A stretch of DNA of 46,650 bases from JBBTVI01 sp038063315. GTDB lineage: Bacteria; Patescibacteriota; Minisyncoccia; Sungbacterales; HO2-52-23. How positions within the stretch are numbered: position 1 is the first letter of the stretch; each line of letters opens with the position of its first letter. Made by a program: the position numbers and the translations under genes. The stretch is taken from assembly GCA_038063315.1 (NCBI GenBank), contig JBBTVI010000006.1:1-46650 (forward strand), read 5' to 3'. Below are positions 16,043 through 24,900 of this stretch, piece by piece. Under the pieces are notes generated by a model. The model made no database searches, had not been told where the DNA came from, and was given only the letters and a program-made list of their open reading frames with translations.

Positions 16043-16104
16043 GAAAGCAGGCGCAAAACGCGAGAGGCGAGTTTGGTGAATAATTCTAAAACAAGCCGTT
16101 TCCT

Positions 16105-16184
16105 GTCATTCCCGCGCAGGCGGGAATCCAGGCTTTCTCCCTCGTAGAAGCAAGAACCTGGACCACCGCCTTCGCGGGGGTGAC
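16105..16184. repeat. Short palindromic repeat, family B copy 1
   Basis: 80 bp with GTCATTCCCGC at the left and GCGGGGGTGAC at the right, plus an inner CGGGAATCCAGG and CCTGGACCACCG pair. A second copy lies at 28471-28549. No coding capacity. The gap 16043-16238 holds this element and nothing else I recognise. Confidence 0.75.
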
Positions 16185-16238
16185 ACTAAAAAAATATTAT
16201 TCACCAAACTCAAAGGCTATCGCTTTTCATTTTGCGCT

Positions 16239-17114
16239 TTATTCCGCATTGTACGCTTTCTTCAAGTTGTCCATCGCCGTTGAGACGCGGAAATACAAAT
16301 CAGACATCTCGACCTGCGAGGTGCCCAAAAAATACCTGCCGCCCGCGATATCGCGCGCATTCATTTTTTCCAAAACGGCGCCGAGCTTCTTTTCAAATTC
16401 TTCAACCTCTCTGAGCGCTTTCTCCGCGCGTTGGTTGTCGGCGCGCGGTATCGTACTCTCGATTTTCGCAAGCGGCATTGTCGGCGCAAACGACATCACG
16501 AGGCCGCGCACAAATTCAATGTCCGGTCCGACCGTGGACCACGACGATTTGAGATCCGCCAGAGAGGAATCCATGAAATCCGGCACGGGACCTCCGAATA
16601 ATTCACTACCCAATGCGACGGACTTTTCCAACGGCTCTCCCCAATGCTCCTGCAGAATGGAAACAGTCGCGGTTTCCGGCCGCAACATTGCCGTGGCGGC
16701 GGGCGGCGGCTCCCGTGAAGTTTTAAGCGCGGCGCGTAACTGGGGAACTTTTTGGAAAAACCGAAGAAGCGTCTCGCTGTGATCATTTGCCGCGGACGCA
16801 AGCGTGATTAAACGGGAAAAATCCGTATGGATCACCGCCATCTTTTTCGGAGGAGTAATTTTTGCAAGCGCGTCCTGAATTTCTTTACCCGCGCGACGAC
16901 GCGCTTCAATAACGCGCAACGCACCATCGGCATCAGCCGCATCTTTGATTCCCGCATCCGACGTCAACTCCGGACTGCGAAATTTTTCGTAGATCGGCAG
17001 AACCACACGGGCGTATTGCATCGGCAAATATGATTCCGTGTAATAGTAATACGCCCCGCCGCCCGCGGCTCCGAGGATCAAGATGACCAAAGAAATAATG
17101 ACGAATGTTTTCAT
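16239..17114 (-). CDS. Membrane-anchored helical protein of unknown function
   Basis: About 291 residues. One N-terminal membrane segment (about 3-27, FVIISLVILILGAAGGGAYYYY) is followed by a mainly helical external domain with no family I recognise. Long helices show heptad-like patterns, for example near ALREVEEFEKKLGAVLEKMN. There are no cysteines. The chosen start at 17114 has AGGCGG a few bases upstream. The frame continues upstream to 17159 but that overlaps the preceding gene. It follows the Cys-repeat protein by 10 nt in the same direction, so the two are likely co-expressed and both face outward. Confidence 0.65.
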   Translation of the reverse strand: MKTFVIISLVILILGAAGGGAYYYYTESYLPMQYARVVLPIYEKFRSPELTSDAGIKDAADADGALRVIEARRRAGKEIQDALAKITPPKKMAVIHTDFSRLITLASAANDHSETLLRFFQKVPQLRAALKTSREPPPAATAMLRPETATVSILQEHWGEPLEKSVALGSELFGGPVPDFMDSSLADLKSSWSTVGPDIEFVRGLVMSFAPTMPLAKIESTIPRADNQRAEKALREVEEFEKKLGAVLEKMNARDIAGGRYFLGTSQVEMSDLYFRVSTAMDNLKKAYNAE

Positions 17115-17124
17115 GAAGCCGCCT

Positions 17125-17733
17125 TTACCGCCCCCGCACATTCCGGCCGCACTCCTCACGCATCATCGGCTGCGTGATGTCATTGCAGAGCGCGGGGTTA
17201 CGAAACGCAGTATTCATGTAACACTGATCGCGCATGCTCACATTCGCGATCTGCCGGCACATCGAACCGTCCCCCTGCCGCGATGCCGCATTGGACAAAC
17301 ACGAGTCCTTTTTATCCACAGTCCGGATTTTCGTGCACGCCTCAGCCCCTAATTTCTGCGCCACGCCGTCATAGCATCTGTCGCGCGCCTCGCCTATTGC
17401 GCCCTCGCACAATGTTGCATCGCCTTTCTTGAGTGCAACGCCGGCAACGCATTGGCCCTGGAGTTCCGGTGTTCTGATCTTTGCGCAAATTTCCGAATCT
17501 CCCTTCTCGTCCGCGAAGACAATCCGACACACGTCCTGAGCGATATAGGGCATCTGCCCGCCGCTCGAACCACCACCGTCAAGCGACCCGCTGTAAAGCG
17601 GCAGAATATCGCAGACCTGTTGATTTGTCTCCGGCGCCAAAACCAACGGACCTTTACGCGCAAAATAAAATCCTGCGCCGATTGTCCCCACCAAAGCAAT
17701 GACCAAAACAATAATGAGAATGTCTTTTGTCAT
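17125..17733 (-). CDS. Membrane-anchored Cys-repeat protein
   Basis: 202 residues. An N-terminal membrane segment (about 5-26) precedes a region with twelve cysteines in regular spacing. Repeats of about 25 residues read roughly GD-x3-C-x2-I-x5-RDQCY (for example GDATLCEGAIGEARDRCYDG and GDGSMCRQIANVSMRDQCY). The pairing suggests one disulfide within or between each repeat, making an elongated stable rod. I know no function for this pattern. The next gene encodes another single-pass protein with a similar anchor. A TATACT -10-like box lies about 45 nt before the start, with a GGAGGGG further on that is too distant to be a Shine-Dalgarno. Confidence 0.65.
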   Translation of the reverse strand: MTKDILIIVLVIALVGTIGAGFYFARKGPLVLAPETNQQVCDILPLYSGSLDGGGSSGGQMPYIAQDVCRIVFADEKGDSEICAKIRTPELQGQCVAGVALKKGDATLCEGAIGEARDRCYDGVAQKLGAEACTKIRTVDKKDSCLSNAASRQGDGSMCRQIANVSMRDQCYMNTAFRNPALCNDITQPMMREECGRNVRGR

Positions 17734-17815
17734 TTGAGTGAAAATTAATTTTTATTGTGGCTACCCCTCCATAATCCAGTATACCATAAAGGATATAACG
17801 CATGAAACCGCATCT

Positions 17816-18298
17816 TTAGACGGAATTCGCCGGCAACACGGAGTTGCTCCGGCCGCGCCCACGCCACATCAGGAAACCCGCCGCAAGCGGAAGCAAAAGC
17901 ACGAGTGTATTGAACATAAAATGGAGATAGACGCCGTCAAAATACTTCCCCAAAATTCCGGGGCACGGCTCGCACGCTGTCCGAACATGCTGGACGATTT
18001 TAACGGTATGCTCAAAAACGTGATAGCTCTGAATGATAACCGTACTATCGAGCAGTCGCGAACGCAGTCCATTTTTTCGCCACAACCACCACGCGGCCCC
18101 GAGCAACAAAAGATACCCTGTGTTGAACACAAAATGATTCCATTCCAAATCCAGAAAAAAGAGAATACCGTGCGATGCCTTCGCGGGCAATCCCAGCCAC
18201 CAATGCTGGTATACTTGCGCAATGTGTTCGATCCAATGAAGAATTTGATAAGCGAGAGCGCCTGCAAAGAGATATGCGGCGAATTTCGATACGCGCAT
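17816..18298 (-). CDS. Small membrane protein with duplicated His/Glu motifs
   Basis: 160 residues, about four membrane segments. The halves look alike. The first has LHWIEHIAQVYQH and later HFVFNTGYLLLLG. The second has YHVFEHTVKIVQH and later HFMFNTLVLLLPL. Each half therefore contributes H-x3-EH-x6-QH and HFxFNT. A C-x2-C (ACEPCPG) lies in the second loop. The paired His and Glu residues could bind heme or two metal ions within the membrane, as in membrane di-iron enzymes, but I recognise no known family. It follows the DUF3592 gene by 12 nt, with AAGGAT about 10 nt ahead of the start, so both are in one transcript. Confidence 0.65.
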   Translation of the reverse strand: MRVSKFAAYLFAGALAYQILHWIEHIAQVYQHWWLGLPAKASHGILFFLDLEWNHFVFNTGYLLLLGAAWWLWRKNGLRSRLLDSTVIIQSYHVFEHTVKIVQHVRTACEPCPGILGKYFDGVYLHFMFNTLVLLLPLAAGFLMWRGRGRSNSVLPANSV

Positions 18299-18310
18299 AA
18301 AAGGCCATCC

Positions 18311-18889
18311 TTAATTGTTTATCATCGGAGAGGAAATCGGAGAAGGCGGTGGAACTGCTGATCCCCGCTTGTATTTTTTGAATTGAAAGAAACCGCCGAC
18401 GAATCCGAGGAGGGTGAAGAGAAGGCCGATGCCCGCAACCATAAAACTGCTCCACCCGGCCCCCGACTCGAGCACGGATTTCGCCGGGTCATCGGGGTCG
18501 TAAAACACGCGGACCTGCTTCCCCACGGGATATCGGCTCACGATCCCGCGGCCGTAACTCGGATCGCTCGTGCTATACTGCCCGAAGTGCACTGTGCTTC
18601 CGGTATGCGCGGCGCCATTGACCGTATAATCATACGCAATGCTCGCGCCATAAGTAACGCTCCCGTCATCGCGGTCCTGATTGGTCGTGAAATTGGATAC
18701 CGTGATAACACCGTCCACTGTTGGCCACCCTTTACTCTCAAAGGCATTCGTGGCCATGGGGATCCCCAGAAAAATAGTCAAGAGCGCGCCCACGATACCC
18801 ATGATAAACAGCGCGATCGTCGCCTTGCCCGGGGTTAACTGATGAACTTGCGGCTGAGGACTATACGACAAACGAAATGGTAATGCCAT
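18311..18889 (-). CDS. DUF3592 membrane protein
   Basis: About 192 residues. Membrane segments at about 25-48 and 140-165 flank an external beta domain. That domain opens GWPTVDGVITVS and carries SIAYDYTVNGAAHTGSTV and VRVFYDPDDPAKSVLESG, all typical of DUF3592. Function is unknown in the family. The C-terminus is short and Ser/Pro-rich (PPPSPISSP). The frame extends upstream to 18922 but the ATG at 18889 fits the gene better. It comes after the giant exported protein gene in the same direction, with a 68-nt gap containing small hairpins but no T-run. Confidence 0.75.
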   Translation of the reverse strand: MALPFRLSYSPQPQVHQLTPGKATIALFIMGIVGALLTIFLGIPMATNAFESKGWPTVDGVITVSNFTTNQDRDDGSVTYGASIAYDYTVNGAAHTGSTVHFGQYSTSDPSYGRGIVSRYPVGKQVRVFYDPDDPAKSVLESGAGWSSFMVAGIGLLFTLLGFVGGFFQFKKYKRGSAVPPPSPISSPMINN

Positions 18890-18957
18890 AGTTATTTTGC
18901 TGTGAATTATGAAACGCGCCAAGCGGCGTTTCGTGGTTCACGGCGCTTAAAACGAAA

Positions 18958-21900
18958 TCATTTAGTGATCCAAAACCGCGGAGTCGCATCCATCATCGCA
19001 ATGTACGACACTTTTGCGAACGCCACGGAGTCAAAAACCGTCGTGTTGACTGCCACATTCGCGACATATTTCTTTGTAGAATCCAGCTCCGGACCGTTAT
19101 AGGTTGTTGCGGCCGTCGGCGCTCCGACGCGACTATAGACCCACTTGTAATAGACGTAGCTATACGACCCTTCGGGCATCACATACACCAAGAAAGGCAT
19201 CTGTGATACGCCAGAGGGCCAACCGCTTAACGCCACAGTCCACTCAAACGCGAGCGTCGTTGACGCAACGGGAGATTGCGCCTCTGTCGGACTCAGAATC
19301 GTTGTCCTCTCAAGCGCAAACTGCTTCAAGATCGGCGTTATCGCACTTTCCGCGCCGTCGCCTCCGATCGCCGCGACATAATAATCGTATTCTCCGACCG
19401 GAAACGCGGAAGACGTTGATGCGACTTTAAGAGACGATTGCCAGTAACGATAAGTTGTGCCGCAATTAAAGTACAAACTCCACAAGGAATCCGCAGGGCT
19501 GTAGTTCACTCCGCAGGTCTCCGCGACACCGGTAAACATACCCGCTGCGCTAAACGCGGCATCCCCGGGCTTTTTCTGATAGAGCTTGAAGCTTGTGACG
19601 TCGGCGGGCTTACCATTGGCGTAGCCAAATCGCACATATTGCGAATACGTCGGACTCGACCCACTTCCGCCGCTCCAATATGCGCCGGTGTCGGGCTTCA
19701 CCTCGATGCTTAACTCCTTTGTCGCGGCTCCGCCGAGGTAATCCGTCACTCCGACCGTAAATTTGAAAATCCCCTGCTGACTGGTCCAGCCGTATATCCT
19801 TCCGGAAGAATCCACGTAGAAACCTTGCGGCAACGCGCCGGAGATCAAACTCCATTTGTACGGCGCAAGTCCCCCTGCGGCAGCCAGTGTCGCGGCGTAC
19901 GATGTCCAAATCATTGCTGCGGGTAAACTCTCCGTGCTGATGCTCACGGGCGGAGGCGGAACGTATTGGTCGAACCAAAACGTCGCAGTGCCTGCGCTCA
20001 TCGCCATATGTTCGGTGCGCTGTGCCGATGTCGAATCAACGACACCGCGACGATAGCTTGCATGCGCCGTGTATTTTTTCGTCGGGTCCAGCGTCGGACC
20101 GTCGTATGTTCGGAATCCCACAGTATCGGTCGGCGCAGAAAGTCCCCACATCTGATGCACTTGTTTGCCCGTATATGCTTCCTGGATGACGACGCGGTAT
20201 GGTTTCTCAAGCATTGGCGGCCAATCTTTTGGAATGGTCCAACGGATTGTCGGCGCGCCAGACGATGATATCGGCGCATCGGCCGCCGTGGGATACGTGA
20301 TGGACGTCGGCTCCAATGCCCGTAGCATCCACCGCGCGAGAACGACCTCCCCGCCCGCGCTATCCGCCGCGCGGAACTCATAGCGATATTCCCCCGCGGG
20401 AAATTCCGATGCCGGAACATAGGTCGAATACTGCAGGGACCATTGCGGATTGGGATACCACGAAGAGCAGCTGAGATACAAATACCACTTACCCGATGAG
20501 ATGCTTTGATAACAGGCCGGACTCGCAAATGTGCCGACAAGCGTCAAAGACGTCTCGCCCGGGTTTTGCCGGTAGAGCCGGAATGTCAGCGCTCCGGGAT
20601 TGGACGATGTCGCATACTGAAACGATAGAGACGGGCTGTACTTTGCGCCGCTATTTTCGCTCCAACTGGCGTTTTGTTTGCCGAGGATGAGAAATGCATC
20701 GCTCTCGCCGTACACCGCCGGATTATTTACATCGGAAATGCGGATATAGTAGTCGTTGCCCGCAGGCAAGTCCTGATGAACCAGCCAGTTGTAGGAGTAA
20801 CGGCCGGATTCTGCTCCTTGCGCAAACCCTGCGATTTTGCGCACAAAACGCCCGGCCTGGTACAGATCAAGCACAACGGAGTTTCCGGTAATGCCGAAGC
20901 TGTCCCACGAGACAGTGTAGGTGCTGCCCGGATACATCTCGACTCTCGCCTGCGGGTCAATCACTTTTATTGCCGCAACCTGGACGCCTTCCGTGGTGCG
21001 GACATCAAAACGGAGGGAATAATTGGGAACATAGTACGGATAGGTATTCGTCCGCGTGACGCCATTGACTTGTTGTGAATCTCGTGCGCGAAACACGGTA
21101 TCATACACGCCGGCTTCTGTCGGCGCGCCAGACAGCGCTCCCGTGGATGACAATGTGACGCCGGGCGGCAAATTTCCGGCGAGCATACTCCACGTATAGG
21201 GCGCAACACCGTTCCACGCATATGCTGCTCCGGAAACCGGAGTGCCGACTTTCAAGATTTGCGGAGAGTATGACGCCGACGCATCAATCGAATACGGTTC
21301 CCATTGCGGCGTTTGATTGAACAACGACAAGGTTTTCGACCCAACACCCGGGCTCGCAGGGAGATTGAGCAACGGAGAATAATAGACATTGCCCGGTTTA
21401 TCTTCTAAACGCACCCAGACATCGAGCGCCTGCGGAATCGCTTTCCATGCGTCGTGCGTATGACGGTACTGCGATCCGGTCCACAAATTCGTGGTTGATT
21501 GCCCGGTTTGGGCATTGCGATAGTTCAGACCATACTTCACGGGCATATCGGAAATAACGTAACTCCTGTCTACAACGGGCCAGAAAGGAATCTCGCCCAT
21601 ATCGATTTCTCCGGACGACACCGGAAAAGTAATATATCCTTTGTTTATGAAAGGAAAGAAATGGATATACGCATAAAGACCGTAGGCGTTGGAGTATATG
21701 TAGAACGATCCGTAGCTATGCCCGGTCGGATGCATCCAGAAGCTGTGCCCGCGCGACAAAAGAATGTCGGATGTTGTGGCTGTAATGTTGAATTCGCCGT
21801 TGGCATTCGTCCAATTATTGTACCAATTATATGATCCGTCCCAAGTGCCTATTGTTGTCGTGGCGAGCGGGACTTGAGTGAGATAATCGAACAACCTGCC

Positions 21901-24900
21901 TCTTACGGTCAAACGGGAGGGATATTGAACCACCGTAAATTTGCCGCTAAAGCCGCGCACCGATGGATTTCCGGCGTCAACAACTTCCACCGTATAATCC
22001 GTGCCAAAGGGAAGATCGCCCGGAATTGCGACTTTACGCCAAAACCAGCCGGTGGAATACGCGGTGCCGCCGTAGTAGAGCTGCGGGACATTGGACGCCA
22101 AACTCCGGTAGAAAAATCCTCCTTTCCACAGATTAATGCTGACCGCTTTTGACGGGACATTGACGCCATAGTAATAGACCGGGCCGTCAAAGCCGGCATA
22201 CCAAATGCTACTCGCGTAGGGTTCATACACCTTGATTGCGGACGAGGCGGCGACAATCGAAAACGGGCCATCACTCGTATCGTTTTGCGCGGGCAAGGCA
22301 ACGTCCGACACTTTCATTTTGTAATCCGCGCCTTCCGGAATGTCGTCCGGAATCACCCAGTTGGTGATGAACGCGCCGGTTTCCGCGCTTTGCGCGAACG
22401 ACGGATAAACCGTCCGATACGGCGCGTCGTTTTTCAAAAGCTCGATTTTGACCGCTTTGCTTTTGAGATCAATGGTGGCCCAGCAGACGATGAAGGCCGA
22501 ATTTTTTGAGCCGATCTCGCCGCCGTTCGGCACCACCACGGTCAACGCGGCGGACGGACTAATGGTGAACGCGCGGTCGGACACGTCCCAGTTGCCGGGG
22601 GTATTATCCACATCATTCCAGATAGTCAGCGCTCCCAGTTCATCTTCCGACAGCGCCATGATTTTGTAGCGCCCGGGGCTCACGGTCGTACAGACCGTCC
22701 CGTCCGCGCTGCAGACGGTCTTTACGTTCCAATTGACTGTGCTATTTGGTGCCGAGGAGGTCGCGATCCAGCCGACGATAAACTCACCCGGATCAGACCC
22801 GACCGCGGCGGCCTCTTCCACCAAAACGACATCAACGCGATCCGTGCCGCCGATCCAACTGAGAGTGAAATCAACTCCCTGCACCAGATTCTCTCCGCCG
22901 TTCGGAAAAATAACCGTCACGGGAGTGATCGTCTGAATGAGCAAAAAGGAAACCGCGTTTGATGTTCCGTTCGCATTCGACACCGACACACTGCACGCTG
23001 CGCCGATTTTACACGAGGTCCCGATCGGAACGGTAAACGTCAGGGTCTTTCCGTCTGCGGACGCGAGATTCGTCGCCGCCATCGCACCCGCAAAAGAAAC
23101 GGAGTTTCCCGTCGCGGTAAATCCGGATCCGGTGATTGTCACGACTGTGCCGACTATTCCTTTAATCGGCGCGAGCACAGTGATCACCGGTTTTGGCGGA
23201 GACGCGACGCCGAAAGAAATCGCAAAGTCGTCTCCATTGGCGTTGCCCATGACATCGGCGCACCGCACATAATAGTTGTACGATTTTCCCGTCTCAAATC
23301 CGCTCACGTTTGACGAATGAGTTGTTGACGCCGTTGTCGCAAATGAGAGCGTCATCGAGGAATAACTCGTTCCGGCAGTCAACGCGTATTTGCACGTTGC
23401 GGTTTCATCGGTCGTGAGCGAAAGCGTTGCTTCTTTAGTCGTATACGCCTGCTCGCCCGTCGGCAGACCGCCGAAGCGCGTCGGCGGCGTCTTGTCGGAA
23501 AGGGCCGCACCGGTCCAGAAGGTCGTCGCGTCAACAGGCATAGCGCCATACACATCCAGGCTCAGTGAATCCTGATTAAAGATGTTCCGGCCGGTGTAGA
23601 CAAAGGTGATATATTTTTTCGTGAGATCAAATGCCGGGCCGTCGTAGACAACCGACGTCGTGGTTGCACCCGTCGGCACGGAATAAACATATTTTTTCCA
23701 GTAGGGACGCTGCATATCGCCCCCTCCCTCGACAAAGACGCTCATGCCGTAGGTGTCGTAGAGAGATCCGTTGGGCCAGTTGGTGAGCGTCCAGGTGAAT
23801 GTCGGGGTCTCGGGAGCGAGCGCCTGATCCGCCGGACTCAACACCTGCATCCTGGGCATTGCGTACTTTCGCAGTATTTTCAACGGAGCGCGCGTTTGTC
23901 CTGAAGGGGGAATAATGGTCTCCTGTCCTCCGGCGTCCACTGCGGCGATATAATACTCATAGGTGCCGACGGGATAAAAAGAAGACGGGAAGTTGGTGTT
24001 GCGTCCTATGGACCACGTATCCAGCGTCTTCGTCAAAGGATCAGAATAGCCGCATGTGAAGAAAAGTGTCCAGTCGCCGACACTCCAGCTGCGGCATGTC
24101 GGCAGAGATGGGATAGGAAACGTCACCAACGCCTGAAACGCGCTGTCTCCGGGACGTTTTTCATACAGGCGTAACGACGCGGCAGTCGGGTACACAGACG
24201 GGAGAAAGTAAAAACTCACGTTATCCTGAAACACTCCCGGCGGCCACTTCTCTGTCCATGTGGCGGCGGCGTTCAGATAGCCCACCCTGAACGGCCCGTC
24301 GCTCGCATCCTTTATCGCCGGATCAGTCGCGTCAGCGACTTCTATGGTGAAGCCGGTCTGATTTTGAATTGAGGCGGGCACATTCCACTCAAAAGTGAAT
24401 GTTCCGCTCTCCGTGCCTAATAAGAATTGTCCGGACAATGTGGTGTGGAGTACGCCGTCTTTCAGGAGCCGCACGGATACCGATCTCGAAGCAATGCTCG
24501 CCGTGCTCCATGAAATCTTGACCGCTTCATTAACCGTCAGGAGTTCCCCGCCATTCGGATAAACAACAGTTATCGTGGGTGTTGCAGGAGGCGGAGTAAC
24601 ATTCGGCTCAGGCACAGGAGGTGGCGGAGGAGGTGGAAGGGGTGGTGGGGGTGACGTCGTATCCACGCCCGGGGGAATGAGCAAAAATTCAGTCAGCTTA
24701 AACGGCTTGGCATTGGAGATACCGTTTGCGTTGACGACTTTCACCGGACAGGCCTTTTGTGAGCCCACAGGGCACGGGATATCCGACGTCAAAAGAAAAT
24801 CGATCTGCGTGTTATTGTCATACGATTTGAGACCGGTCGCAACGATTTTTCCGCGCACCATGATGAAATTTTCTTCATCGGTAAATCCTTTGCCGGTGAG

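Noticed and set aside
24590..24660. G-rich stretches as regulatory G-quadruplexes
   Set aside because: They encode Pro linkers (also near 42760) and the composition is explained by that.
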